Positions 37,344 through 46,586 of a DNA stretch of 64,000 nt are shown one piece after another. Location of the stretch: assembly GCF_011799805.1 (NCBI RefSeq), contig NZ_WXUB01000002.1, forward strand, positions 1,178,001-1,242,000. Direction: 5' to 3'. Positions within the stretch are counted from its first letter, which is position 1. The number at the start of each line of letters is the position of its first letter. A program made the translations under genes and the position numbers. The notes under the pieces were generated by a model, which was not told the DNA's origin, did not search any database, and worked only from the letters and a program-made list of their open reading frames with translations. The stretch is from Maribellus sediminis (GTDB lineage: Bacteria; Bacteroidota; Bacteroidia; Bacteroidales; Prolixibacteraceae).

Positions 37344-37862
37344 ATGGGGATCAAAGAAAAATACCGCACCTGGAAACTTAAGCAGGAACTTGCTAAAATC
37401 AACCGAACTCCGGTTATTCGAAACATCGACGAAATAAAAAAGATCGGGGTGATATGGCAACCGCATCAAAAAGAAGCGGTGACTTATTTGCGGAATTATT
37501 TCAATAAAAATCACGTTGTATTTCGCACCTACTGTGTATTCGACGAGCTGAGCAACCCGGTTTCGGCAAACAATACGCTTACCACTGCCGACCTTAACTG
37601 GTGGGGCATTCCGAAACCTGAAAAAACCCAGGATTTTATGCAGGCCCACTTTGATGTGCTGCTGAATATCGCCCTGCAACAAAATTTTGTACTCGACTAT
37701 ATTACTTCGCTTACACAGGCCGATTTTAAAATTGGCTGGTCGCCGGATGAACAAAATCACTTCGATCTGAATATTAATATTGGCGAAAATCAGGACATGA
37801 TGTTCCTGGTCAAGCAACAAATTTTCTATCTTGCGCAGCTAAATAAAAATAATAGCAAATGA
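37344..37862 (+). CDS. DUF6913-like conserved protein
   Basis: A 172-residue cytosolic protein without a signal peptide or membrane segment. The N-terminus is basic (MGIKEKYRTWKLKQEL). WWGIPKPEKTQDFM, LDYITSLTQADFKIGW and the closing NIGENQDMMFLVKQQIFYL are the segments I associate with the Bacteroidota family labelled DUF6913, often found before dapA. Its stop codon overlaps the dapA start in ATGA, which means tight translational coupling. The function is not known. Confidence 0.75.
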   Translation: MGIKEKYRTWKLKQELAKINRTPVIRNIDEIKKIGVIWQPHQKEAVTYLRNYFNKNHVVFRTYCVFDELSNPVSANNTLTTADLNWWGIPKPEKTQDFMQAHFDVLLNIALQQNFVLDYITSLTQADFKIGWSPDEQNHFDLNINIGENQDMMFLVKQQIFYLAQLNKNNSK

Positions 37863-38737
37863 GCCAGCTTTTTACTGGTGCCGGAGTAGCTTTGATTACA
37901 CCGTTCACCAAAGAAAAACATGTTGATTACAAAGCACTTGAAACTGTAGTTGAAAATCAGGTAAAAGGAGGAATGGATTATCTGGTGGCTTTGGGCACAA
38001 CTGCCGAAACTGCCACCCTGTCCGCCGAAGAAAAGGCCAACATTGTAGAGCTGGTTAAGGATAAATCGCAGGGACTTCCGGTTGTTGCCGGAATGGGCGG
38101 AAACGATACCCGCACGATTTTAAAACACATCGACAAATTCAATTTTAACGGAATTAGCGGAATTCTGGTGGTAACGCCGTATTACAATAAACCATCGCAG
38201 GAAGGCATGTATCACCACTACCTCGAAGTGGCCAAAGCAAGCCCGGTTCCGGTAATTTTATATAACGTACCGTCGCGAACAGGGGTTAACCTCGAAGCAA
38301 CAACGGTAGCGCGACTGACTGCCGCAACCGACAACATTGTGGCCATTAAGGAAGCGTCGGGCGAACATTCGCAAATGACCAAGATCCTGAAATACACACC
38401 TGATAATTTTACCTTGATCTCGGGTGACGATCTCTTGGCGCTTACTGTTTCATCGATTGGCGGGAAAGGCGTAATCTCGGTAATTGCCAACGCACTACCT
38501 GCTAAACTCAGCAGATTGATGCACCTGGCTTTGGAAAACAATTACGAAGAAGCTCGCAAGTTGCATTATGAGTTGATTGAAATGTTCCAACTCATGTTCA
38601 AAGAAGGAAATCCTGGCGGTGTAAAAGCGCTGATGAACATCCAGGAAACAGTCGAGAACGTGTTGCGCTCACCGCTCTATAAAATCAGCGACGAGCTGTA
38701 CGAAGAGATAAGAGCCACCTACAACAAACTATCGTAG
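37859..38737 (+). CDS. dapA: 4-hydroxy-tetrahydrodipicolinate synthase
   Basis: Condenses pyruvate and aspartate semialdehyde, the first committed step to diaminopimelate and lysine. The 292-residue protein has the Schiff-base Lys K164 (AIKEASG), the catalytic Tyr Y135 (YNVPSRTG) and the TT pair T47-T48 (GTTAET). The GxPxG-like loop NPGGVKALM is present. It overlaps the preceding gene by 4 bases (ATGA). Confidence 0.95.
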   Translation: MSQLFTGAGVALITPFTKEKHVDYKALETVVENQVKGGMDYLVALGTTAETATLSAEEKANIVELVKDKSQGLPVVAGMGGNDTRTILKHIDKFNFNGISGILVVTPYYNKPSQEGMYHHYLEVAKASPVPVILYNVPSRTGVNLEATTVARLTAATDNIVAIKEASGEHSQMTKILKYTPDNFTLISGDDLLALTVSSIGGKGVISVIANALPAKLSRLMHLALENNYEEARKLHYELIEMFQLMFKEGNPGGVKALMNIQETVENVLRSPLYKISDELYEEIRATYNKLS

Positions 38738-38784
38738 TTAACGCTTTTTAACCCCAAAGCAACTATTCGATTGGTAAACATTTG

Positions 38785-38792
38785 TACATTTG
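38785..38792 (+). promoter_or_regulatory. -7 box for the gene at 38810
   Basis: TACATTTG matches TAnnTTTG and lies 17 bases upstream of the ATG. The context TTTGCG after it is shared with the pabB and hisS promoters. Confidence 0.55.
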
Positions 38793-38809
38793 CGTCGTTA
38801 TAAAAAACG

Positions 38810-39355
38810 ATGAGAACGTTTATTACCGCAATACTGGTGCTTCTTACTTTGGGGACATTTGCGCAGCAGGGACTGCAGCTCATGCTTCCCGAAGAAGATT
38901 CGGTTGACCTGAATACGGTGCAGCCAGCGCCATCGGTTTTGCTGAATGAAAGCGTAATTACGAATCCCGATTTCCTGATGTACCAGCTTCAGCCTGTTCC
39001 TTTAAGTATCGAACAAGGCTATATGAACCGGTACACGGTAAATTCCAGCGTTTTAAAAATGCCGGAGATCAACTACATCCCGTCGATGTCGCTTGGAATG
39101 ATCTCACCATTTTATTCAAATGCGCAAATTTTTGGAGGCTCGTCTACAAAACTGAACGATAAACTTACCATTGGAGGATTCAGTTACGGAGCCAACTCCA
39201 TTATGACGGCACCTCTGCCGAACCGGCAAAACGGGAATTTCGATTCGTATGGTTCTACCATGTTTATGCAGTACAAGGTTTCAAAGAACTTTAAAATTGA
39301 AACCCGTGTAAGTGTTGGGCAGCAACAGGGACCTCCCCCACCTCCGGGATTTTGA
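38810..39355 (+). CDS. Small exported protein, function unknown
   Basis: A 181-residue protein with a signal peptide (MRTFITAILVLLTLGTFAQ). The second half has alternating polar/hydrophobic strands rich in Gly and Tyr: SLGMISPFYSNAQIFGG, LTIGGFSYGANS, YGSTMFMQYKV and FKIETRVSVGQQ. This resembles a few strands of an outer-membrane beta-barrel or a barrel-associated protein. It ends in PPPPPGF. No family recognised. Confidence 0.6.
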   Translation: MRTFITAILVLLTLGTFAQQGLQLMLPEEDSVDLNTVQPAPSVLLNESVITNPDFLMYQLQPVPLSIEQGYMNRYTVNSSVLKMPEINYIPSMSLGMISPFYSNAQIFGGSSTKLNDKLTIGGFSYGANSIMTAPLPNRQNGNFDSYGSTMFMQYKVSKNFKIETRVSVGQQQGPPPPPGF

Positions 39356-39440
39356 AGGATTGAAGGACGGAAGGATTGAAGGACGGAGGGATTGAAGGAG
39401 ATTGATGCAGATTGATGCAGATTGAAGGAGATTGATCCGA
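39356..39440. repeat. Intergenic word-repeat block D1
   Basis: Directly after the stop of the previous gene come GGATTGAAGGACGG units, then GATTGATGCAGATTGATGC repeats. The latter also occur near 33350-33390 in block C. Same direction as the other blocks. Confidence 0.75.
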
Positions 39441-39481
39441 GATAGAATGTCACAAATCCACAAGTTGAAAGATTACATAAC

Positions 39482-39653
39482 AGATTCCTCAGTTCCCGAA
39501 TTATCGGGACAGGCAATACCTCTTTCGGAATGACAAGAAAAGTTCTTCTTAAGCCGCGCTTGATCTTCACTATTTGAAGAAATAAAAAATAGCGCGGTCG
39601 AAACATACTCAATATTTGTCATCCCGACCCGTCAACTGACGGAGAGGGATCTC
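39482..39653. repeat. Pair of inverted TGTCATYCCGA elements with a central hairpin
   Basis: Two copies of a TGTCATYCCGA...GAGRRATCT element point away from each other: one read leftward from 39535 to 39482, the other rightward from 39617 to 39653. Each contains an internal hairpin (TTCCCGA/TCGGGA and CCGTCA/TGACGG). Between them lies an 81-base spacer with CCGCGCT and AGCGCGG arms. This looks like a MITE-like unit without a transposase gene. Similar GTCAT...GAGGGATCT sequences are common between Bacteroidota genes. Confidence 0.6.
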
Positions 39654-39744
39654 AAATTTCCGCGCATCGTCCATCCAGAATCCAATTATAAATTTTCGGC
39701 ACTTAATCCGAAACGAAGAATTGTGCCAACTTAAGTTTGCCAAT

Positions 39745-39850
39745 TGCCTACTTAGAGAACGAGTGATTGATGGGAGATTGAGAAAAGATTGATAGAGCTT
39801 GAAGGAGACTGAAAACTGAACTTTTCATTATCTTTAAACCCTATACTTTA
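39745..39850. repeat. Intergenic word-repeat block D2
   Basis: TTGCCAATTGCCTACTTAG near 39737, then GATTGATGGGAGATTGAG units and a closing ACTGAAAACTGAACTTTTC stretch immediately before the helicase gene, ending in the TTTAAACATTAAACTTT words seen at other block ends. Confidence 0.7.
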
Positions 39851-39866
39851 AACATTAAACTTTCGA

Positions 39867-42800
39867 ATGCTGACTGTTTACAAAGCTTCTGCCGGTTCGG
39901 GAAAAACCTTTCGTTTGGTTGTTGAATACCTCAAACTTATTCTGGAAAATCCGTTTAATTACCGGCATATACTGGCGGTTACCTTTACCAACAAGGCCAC
40001 CAACGAAATGAAGAGCCGTATTCTGGAGCAACTTAATTTTATTGCCATCGGGAAAGATTCGGCCACCATTCAGCAGATTCAGAAAGAAACCGATTATTCC
40101 GAACAATTCATTCGATCGCGTGCTCAGCAGGTTCTGAAAAATATATTACACGATTACAACCGTTTTTCCATTAACACCATCGATTCCTTCACGCAAAAAG
40201 TGATTAAATCGTTTAACCGCGAGCTGGGAATTTCGCCGAATTTCACCTTGGAACTCGATACAGATATGATCCTGGAGGAAGCTGTTCAACGTCTGTTTGC
40301 GAAGATTGGTGAAGACAAGAACCTCCTGGACTGGTTACGAGAATACAGCCGCGAACGTATTGAGGAGAATTTTAGCCAGCAGCTCGATGCCGATATCAAA
40401 CGGCTGGGAATCGAGCTTTTTAAAGAACGTTTCCAGGTGTTCTTCCCCGAAGACGGCGAAACCGTTTATACCCGCGAAAACCTTCAAATCTTTGTAAAAG
40501 ATGTGCAGAAGGTGAAAACTTCCTTTGAGGCTACACTTAAAAACAAGGGCAATCAGGCGGTTACTGAAATGGAAAAAGCAGAACTAACACCTGCCGATTT
40601 TTCGGGTGGTGCCAGTCGCAGTGTGGGTGCATTCCTGGTGAAGCTGGCAAATGGCGATCAGCCTAATTTTACCAATACCGTAAGAAATGCAGCTGAAGAT
40701 GCCGAGAAATGGGTAGCTCAATCAAAAAAATACCGCGAGGATATTGTACGTGTTGTGGAAAACAGTCTGCTGCCCGTTCTTCAGGAAATCATTACTTACT
40801 ATGATCAAAATTTTGCACGATACAATACTGCCATTGCCGTATTGAAACAAATACGAACGCTTGGTATTCTTATCGATTTAAAGGAGGAAATTAAGGACCT
40901 GTTACACGAAAAAGGAATTCTGCCACTGTCGGATTCAAATCTTTTGCTGAGCAAAATTATCGGGCAAAGCGATTCACCCTTTGTGTACGAAAAAATAGGG
41001 AATTACTACCACCATTTTATGCTCGACGAGTTTCAGGATACATCGGGTTTGCAGTGGCAGAATTTCAGACCACTGGTGATTAACTCGCTCGCCGAAGGAA
41101 ACGACAACCTGATTGTTGGCGATGTGAAACAGTCGATTTACCGCTGGAGGAACAGCGACTGGAACATTCTGGCCGAGAAGCTTTATACTGAATTTACAGC
41201 GGATCAGCTAAAAGACGAAACCTTGAAATTCAATTTCCGGAGCGACCGGAACATTATTGAATTCAACAACACGATCATTGAAGCTTTTGTGGCTGAATTC
41301 GAGAACCGGCTGTTCAGTGAAATTGGGGAAAGCGAATCGCATCTTCAGCGCTTTAAAACGATTTACAACGAGCACCTGCAGCAACCCGGAAATCCGGATG
41401 CGCCACAAAACGGTTTTATTCAGGCTAATTTTCTTGAGCCTGAAGATTTTGAAGAACTGACGACACAAAAGCTGGTTGAGCAGGTAAAACTGTTACAGGA
41501 CCAGGGAATCAGTGCGGAAGAAATCGCTATTCTGATTCGGAAGAACAGCGAAGGAACGAAAATCATTGAAGCTTTTCTGAATGCGGCGAAACTTCCCGGG
41601 AATAAGAATTACAACCTGTCGGTACTATCGAACGAGTCGCTGTTTTTGAATGCTTCAAAAGGGGTACTTTTTATCGTTCACATGCTTGAATTCCTTGTCG
41701 ATCCCGACGATAAAATAGCGAAAGCCACCTTGCTTTTTATGTGGCAAAGCTGGTTGAAGCCACAACTTCAAACAAAAGGAATTGTGTTAAATAAAGCTGA
41801 AGCTCAACAACCATCGCTTTTTGATCAACCTGAAACATGGAAATTAAGCAAAGATTTTGAAGCCGAATTTGAGCTTGAACTTGGCGAACTTCTTGAAAAT
41901 ATACGCTCAAAAGTTTTGCTGGCCTCACTCGATGAAGCCGTGACACAGATCGCTTCTCAAACAGGCATTTTCAGGCTGGAAGCCGAATTGCCCTTTGTTC
42001 AAACGCTGATGGACAAAGCCGGAGAATTAAAATCATCACTTTCAAACGATTTGTCGAACCTCTTGCTTTGGTGGAACGAAAAAGGCTACAAAACCTCGGT
42101 GAATGTGAATGAAGAAGTGAGTTCAATCCGCTTGCTGACGGTGCATAAATCAAAGGGCCTCGAATACAAGGCAGTATTGCTCCCCTTTTTCAACTGGAAC
42201 ACCGAGCCCGGTGCCAATCAAATGCCAATTCTTTGGTGTGAACCGCAGAGTTCGCCTTTTAACCAGTTCCCGCTGCTTCCAATCCAGTCTGGAAACACCA
42301 TGAAAGAATCGGAGTTTGCACCGATCTACTTCGAAGAAAAAGTCAATAATTACATCGATACATTAAACCTGGTTTATGTAGCATTCACGCGTGCCAAATC
42401 AGTGCTTATCGTCAACTCGCCGCAACCAAAGCTAAAAAGAGACGGAACGGAATCTGAATCCACCAGCATGGATTATTTATTTTACAGTGCCCTGCAAAAC
42501 TCCGTCATCACCGATAAATATGGAAAGGGACTGGATTCCGAAACTAAAACATTTGAGTACGGTTCATTCAAAGCTGAGCCGAAAAAAGCAGATGAAAACC
42601 AGACCTTGTTAATTGGCAAATATGCCTTCAACGATTTTTCGGAACGCATAAAGCTGCGCCTGAGTGGCGAAGACTTTTTGTTGGAAAGCGACAAACAACA
42701 TTCGGAAAAGAATATCGGGAAAATTATTCATGAAATACTGTCGGCAATTGAAACATCGGAAGATGTTGCCCCGGCGTGTTTGCAGGCATTAAAAGCAGGA

Positions 42801-43133
42801 AAAATAAACGACGAAGAATACCGAACCATTGAACAATCCATAAGTAAAAATCTTCAACTAGATACCGTTAAATCGTGGTTCGACGGCTCTTTTGAGGTGT
42901 TGAACGAGCACGATTTGTTGAGTAATTCAACGCTTCTTCGCCCCGACCGAATTATGATCTCGGGTGATTCAGCGGTTGTGGTGGATTACAAAACGGGTGA
43001 AAAAATCCCGACAAAATACAACCGGCAAATCGAGCGCTATGCCCAAACCCTGAAAGATACCGGGTTAAAAAATGTAAGTGGTTATTTGTGGTATTTAAGC
43101 TCCAACGAAGTAGAAAAAGTGTGTGAGCTTTAG
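39867..43133 (+). CDS. UvrD-type helicase/nuclease, AddA/RecB-like
   Basis: A 1088-residue DNA double-strand-break processing enzyme of superfamily 1A. The Walker A motif ASAGSGKT is at residues 7-14, HILAVTFTNKATNEMK follows, Walker B is LDEFQDTSG, and LTVHKSKGLEYKAV and YVAFTRAK are the C-terminal helicase motifs. A PD-(D/E)xK nuclease core ends with VVDYKTGEK and YLWYL near residue 1060. Bacteroidota often place a partner PD-(D/E)xK protein (AddB-like) next to it; none is present here. Confidence 0.88.
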   Translation: MLTVYKASAGSGKTFRLVVEYLKLILENPFNYRHILAVTFTNKATNEMKSRILEQLNFIAIGKDSATIQQIQKETDYSEQFIRSRAQQVLKNILHDYNRFSINTIDSFTQKVIKSFNRELGISPNFTLELDTDMILEEAVQRLFAKIGEDKNLLDWLREYSRERIEENFSQQLDADIKRLGIELFKERFQVFFPEDGETVYTRENLQIFVKDVQKVKTSFEATLKNKGNQAVTEMEKAELTPADFSGGASRSVGAFLVKLANGDQPNFTNTVRNAAEDAEKWVAQSKKYREDIVRVVENSLLPVLQEIITYYDQNFARYNTAIAVLKQIRTLGILIDLKEEIKDLLHEKGILPLSDSNLLLSKIIGQSDSPFVYEKIGNYYHHFMLDEFQDTSGLQWQNFRPLVINSLAEGNDNLIVGDVKQSIYRWRNSDWNILAEKLYTEFTADQLKDETLKFNFRSDRNIIEFNNTIIEAFVAEFENRLFSEIGESESHLQRFKTIYNEHLQQPGNPDAPQNGFIQANFLEPEDFEELTTQKLVEQVKLLQDQGISAEEIAILIRKNSEGTKIIEAFLNAAKLPGNKNYNLSVLSNESLFLNASKGVLFIVHMLEFLVDPDDKIAKATLLFMWQSWLKPQLQTKGIVLNKAEAQQPSLFDQPETWKLSKDFEAEFELELGELLENIRSKVLLASLDEAVTQIASQTGIFRLEAELPFVQTLMDKAGELKSSLSNDLSNLLLWWNEKGYKTSVNVNEEVSSIRLLTVHKSKGLEYKAVLLPFFNWNTEPGANQMPILWCEPQSSPFNQFPLLPIQSGNTMKESEFAPIYFEEKVNNYIDTLNLVYVAFTRAKSVLIVNSPQPKLKRDGTESESTSMDYLFYSALQNSVITDKYGKGLDSETKTFEYGSFKAEPKKADENQTLLIGKYAFNDFSERIKLRLSGEDFLLESDKQHSEKNIGKIIHEILSAIETSEDVAPACLQALKAGKINDEEYRTIEQSISKNLQLDTVKSWFDGSFEVLNEHDLLSNSTLLRPDRIMISGDSAVVVDYKTGEKIPTKYNRQIERYAQTLKDTGLKNVSGYLWYLSSNEVEKVCEL

Positions 43134-43150
43134 AAACCGTTTGGGACGTT

Positions 43151-43200
43151 GATAAAGGATTCCATCCGGCAAATGACGGATGGAATCCTTTATCATTTTT
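43151..43200. terminator. Bidirectional terminator with an 18-bp perfect stem
   Basis: GATAAAGGATTCCATCCG (43151-43168) pairs perfectly with 43177-43194 around an 8-base loop, followed by a T-run on the plus strand. It separates the convergent helicase and fucosidase genes. Confidence 0.92.
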
Positions 43201-44526
43201 TTAGTTGCTTTCGATCACCTGACCGTGTTCGCGGTAGAGATCAACTTTTCCGTCGAGTAAAACGGCGATTACCGTCACTTCCGGATCGAGCACTTTCTCG
43301 GGCACATCGATGTACACAATTCCGGGAACAGCACTCCAGTATTGTTTCATTTTAACGTCCCAGTTCAATTTTGTACCGTTACCAACCACCCACATGCGGT
43401 TGATCTTGTTCTTGATTCCCTTCAACATCAGTGGCCCGTTGGGTTTGTGCGGAACATACAAATACAGGATATCTCCCTTTTGATTCAAAGCTGTTGGTCC
43501 ATAGAAATGCTCGTATGGAATTCCCGCGCGGGTTCCGTAAATCGCCTCGGCATGTTTATTGGTCCAGCGGCCAAGTTCTTTCAAAATAGTCACCTGTTCT
43601 TCAGGAATTGTTCCATCCGATTTCGGACCGATATCGAGCAACAGGTTTCCGCCTTTATTAATCGTTTCCACTAAAATGCGGATGATCTGGTTCGGTGTTT
43701 TGTAATTGTGATCGTTGTGTTGGTAACCCCAGCTATCGTTTGTGGTCATACACAGCTCCCAGTAGCGGCTGTCGGGACGAGTAACGGGAAGTCCCTGTTC
43801 AGGTGTGGCGTAATCGCCATAGCCCTGAATACGGCTGTTCAGAATAACATTTTTATTCCATTTTCGCAGGTCCTCACTCAGTTCTTTGGCTTTCCATTTT
43901 TTTGCCGATTGCTCCCAGTCGCCATCAAACCAATACAGGTCGGGCTTGAATTGTTTCGATAATTCTTCCAACTGGCAAAAGTTAAAATCCACAAAGCGAT
44001 TCCATTTTACTGAATCCTCCTTGTAGCGTTTTATCTCTCGTGTTTTGTTCGGATAATCAGGGTGCGACCAATCTAAAAGCGAATAATACAAACCCACTTT
44101 TACATCGTTTTTACGCAGTTCTTTTACAAAGGGAGCTACCAGATCTTTACCGGCAGGTGTCTTTTTCACAACGCTTAAATCGCCGCAATGCGTATCCCAA
44201 AGCGCAACACCATCGTGGTGTTTGGTGGTAAGCACCGAATATTTGGCACCACTTTCGGCAATCAGTTTTGCCCAGGCTGCCGGATCGTACTTACTGGCAG
44301 TAAAACCATTTAATTGTTTCATGTAATCGTCGTACGAAATATAATCGTTAAAAAACGACCAACTTTCGTCGATTCCATTTACCGAATAAATGCCCCAATG
44401 AATAAATATGCCCAACTTGGCATCTTCAAACCATTGCATACGTTTTTCCTTCTCGGCTTCAGTTTCCTGAGCAAAAACCAGATTGGTAAGTAAAATACCG
44501 GCTAGTAAAAAGATAATTTTTCGCAT
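43201..44526 (-). CDS. Alpha-L-fucosidase, GH29
   Basis: A 441-residue periplasmic glycosidase with a signal peptide ending VFAQ. GIFIHWGIYSV and LTTKHHDGVALW are the GH29 substrate pocket, and DLYWFDGDWE holds the retaining nucleophile Asp. GGNLLLDIGPKSDGTIP and the C-terminal beta-sandwich follow. It would release fucose from fucosylated glycans. No transporter, SusC/D or fucose-catabolic gene is beside it; the cupin gene upstream is transcribed the same way but its role is unclear. Confidence 0.92.
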   Translation of the reverse strand: MRKIIFLLAGILLTNLVFAQETEAEKEKRMQWFEDAKLGIFIHWGIYSVNGIDESWSFFNDYISYDDYMKQLNGFTASKYDPAAWAKLIAESGAKYSVLTTKHHDGVALWDTHCGDLSVVKKTPAGKDLVAPFVKELRKNDVKVGLYYSLLDWSHPDYPNKTREIKRYKEDSVKWNRFVDFNFCQLEELSKQFKPDLYWFDGDWEQSAKKWKAKELSEDLRKWNKNVILNSRIQGYGDYATPEQGLPVTRPDSRYWELCMTTNDSWGYQHNDHNYKTPNQIIRILVETINKGGNLLLDIGPKSDGTIPEEQVTILKELGRWTNKHAEAIYGTRAGIPYEHFYGPTALNQKGDILYLYVPHKPNGPLMLKGIKNKINRMWVVGNGTKLNWDVKMKQYWSAVPGIVYIDVPEKVLDPEVTVIAVLLDGKVDLYREHGQVIESN

Positions 44527-44588
44527 AGAATTGTAAATAAGTTCTGTTTTCTATGCAAACTTTGTAAAAAATTTTAAAACAACAATAA

Positions 44589-44855
44589 CTATTCGAATGA
44601 ATAGTGCTTTTTTATGGCAGATTGAATGTCCCAGACACACTCGAGGCCTTTGGGAAAAGTCACAAAATCGCCTGCCTTAATTGTGATCGATTCGAATTCA
44701 GTAGTAATCGTAACTTCACCTTCCAGAATATAGCACAACTCTGTCTGACCGTAATACCAATCAAATTTCTCTTCATCCCTCTCCCAAATTGGCCAGTCAA
44801 ATACGCCTTCTTCTTCCAGTTCTTCCTGGGTGTATTGTGTGACTTCAATTTTCAT
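44589..44855 (-). CDS. Small cupin-domain protein
   Basis: An 88-residue single-domain cupin of the DUF861/ethanolamine-utilisation-like type. WYYGQTELCYILEGEVTI is the first strand region and IKAGDFVTFPKGLECVWDI the second motif with G-D-x-V-x-F-P. The first cupin motif lacks the usual His pair, so metal binding is uncertain. A candidate -7 box (TAAATTTG on the minus strand, 44964-44971) lies 109 bases upstream. Confidence 0.8.
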   Translation of the reverse strand: MKIEVTQYTQEELEEEGVFDWPIWERDEEKFDWYYGQTELCYILEGEVTITTEFESITIKAGDFVTFPKGLECVWDIQSAIKKHYSFE

Positions 44856-45023
44856 TTCTTCTGAATTGCTTATTTTTAAATTTTACCTTTAGTCGTTTTA
44901 AAAAGTAATGGATTAACTCGTAATGAACAATTATTTGTTATTCACTCTTTATTAATCCGAAAACAAATTTAAAGATTAATTATAATTTTATTGTTATTTA
45001 CCATCGGATTTATAGCATCACTG

Positions 45024-45031
45024 TATATTCG
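45024..45031 (+). promoter_or_regulatory. Near-consensus -7 box for the metallophosphoesterase gene
   Basis: TATATTCG differs from TAnnTTTG at one base and lies 26 bases upstream of the ATG. Confidence 0.4.
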
Positions 45032-45057
45032 CACAAACAATGAATAATTCAAAATAA

Positions 45058-45969
45058 ATGAAAGCACTAAAAACACTATTAATCAGCATATTAACTATTC
45101 TATTTATTTCGCATTCCCAAGCAAAACAAACAACAGATACCATACAAGAAAGCGACACTTTCTCCTTCGTCTTTGTTACTGACATTCATTTAACCGAAGA
45201 ATATAATGCCGTTGAAGGGTTTTCTCAGGCAATCGACAGCATCAACAAACTGGCGCCCGATTTTGTTTTAACCGGCGGTGATAATATAATGGATGCAATT
45301 GCCCAAACATATGAAAAAAGCGACAGTGCATTTCACCTCTTCAGCTCAACCATAGAAAAACTTACTATGCCGTTGTACTCGACAATAGGCAACCACGATG
45401 TTTTCGGTCTGTACAAAAAAAGCGGAGTTGATCCGAATCATCCGGAATACGGGAAAAAATTTTATGAAAAACGGATTGCTAAAAGGTATTACTCATTCGA
45501 TCATAAAAACTGGCACTTTGTTGTTCTCGACGGAATCGGATTCACCGACGACCGTCACTATTATGGTCATGTCGACGTTGAGCAGCTCAAGTGGTTGAAA
45601 AATGATCTCGAAAGGAATGGAAAAGAAAAACCGGTGGTCGTTTCCATTCATATTCCATTGCTAAGTATCGGTTCTCAAATTATGGAAAGCCCCACACAAG
45701 GCATGTTGGAAAACACGATCGTTACCAACGCCCACGATGTTATCAAAATCCTGGAACAATACAATACAAAGCTGGTATTGCAAGGACATCTTCACTTTTT
45801 GGAGGACATTGAATACAATGGTATTCATTACATTACCGGAGGAGCAATTTCAGCACAGTGGTGGACCGGGCCTAATTTTGGCATGGAAGAAGGTTTTGTG
45901 AAGATCGATGTTTCAGGCGACCAATTTAGCTGGGAATATGTTGATTACGGCTGGGTAGTGGCTAAGTAA
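45058..45969 (+). CDS. Exported calcineurin-like metallophosphoesterase
   Basis: A 303-residue phosphoesterase with a signal peptide. The dimetal motifs occur in order: FVTDIHL (D-x-H), LTGGDNIMD (G-D-x2), TIGNHDVFG (G-N-H-D), SIHIPLL and LQGHLHFLE (G-H-x-H). All expected ligands are present. The closest general type is the secreted phosphodiesterase/acid-phosphatase group; the substrate cannot be told. No cotranscribed neighbour. Confidence 0.87.
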   Translation: MKALKTLLISILTILFISHSQAKQTTDTIQESDTFSFVFVTDIHLTEEYNAVEGFSQAIDSINKLAPDFVLTGGDNIMDAIAQTYEKSDSAFHLFSSTIEKLTMPLYSTIGNHDVFGLYKKSGVDPNHPEYGKKFYEKRIAKRYYSFDHKNWHFVVLDGIGFTDDRHYYGHVDVEQLKWLKNDLERNGKEKPVVVSIHIPLLSIGSQIMESPTQGMLENTIVTNAHDVIKILEQYNTKLVLQGHLHFLEDIEYNGIHYITGGAISAQWWTGPNFGMEEGFVKIDVSGDQFSWEYVDYGWVVAK

Positions 45970-45986
45970 AGAATAAGGGTTATTTC

Positions 45987-46397
45987 TTAGCTGTACACGG
46001 TCAGCACTATCCGACGGCTACCCCCATAATCGCGAAACTCACAAAAATAAATCCCCTGCCAGGTTCCCAAATTTAAACGGTGATTGGTAATAGGAATAGT
46101 TACTTCTGCACCAATTACCGAAGATTTTAAATGTGCAGGCATATCGTCGCTCCCTTCATAAGTATGAATATAAACCGGATCATCTTCAGGGATCATTTTA
46201 TTAATAAAATTCTCGAAGTCGGTCCGCACTGTTGGATCGGCATTTTCGTTGATGGTAATTCCCGCCGAAGTGTGCTTCACCAGAATGTGCAACAGGCCTT
46301 GTTCGGGCAGCTCCGGTAGTTCATCTTCTATCATCCGGGTAATTAAATGGTAACCTCTTCGAAACCGTGGAAGTGTAATCTCTTTTTGCCTGATCAT
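45987..46397 (-). CDS. YjbQ/UPF0047 family protein
   Basis: A 136-residue cytosolic protein of the conserved YjbQ family, some members of which show thiamine-phosphate synthase side activity. LLHILVKHTSAGITINENADP, a near-invariant stretch with candidate metal-binding His residues, and GTWQGIYFCEFRDYGGSRRIV at the end are diagnostic. The ORF could start 26 residues earlier at 46475, but the conserved family starts at MIRQKEITLP. The physiological role is unknown. Confidence 0.88.
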   Translation of the reverse strand: MIRQKEITLPRFRRGYHLITRMIEDELPELPEQGLLHILVKHTSAGITINENADPTVRTDFENFINKMIPEDDPVYIHTYEGSDDMPAHLKSSVIGAEVTIPITNHRLNLGTWQGIYFCEFRDYGGSRRIVLTVYS

Positions 46398-46586
46398 TAC
46401 TAAAACTTTTGGCCTAAAAATAATAACTTTAATGAACGGAAGAAAGCCCAAAAATGCTTCCAAATAAGTTTGCACCCAAGTATCCTCTGTTTACCTAGAA
46501 AATAGTTTCGTTCGTCTTATTAATTTGAAAGTTGTTCCGATTTAGAAGTAATTTTAAAACCATTAAAGCCATAAAAAGAAAACAAG

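Noticed and set aside
43149-43355. 68-codon ORF after the helicase gene
   Set aside because: It contains the 18-bp terminator stem and runs antisense into the fucosidase gene.
45968-45988. Terminator after the metallophosphoesterase gene
   Set aside because: AAGAATAA and TTATTTCTT give only a weak, AT-only stem without a T-run.
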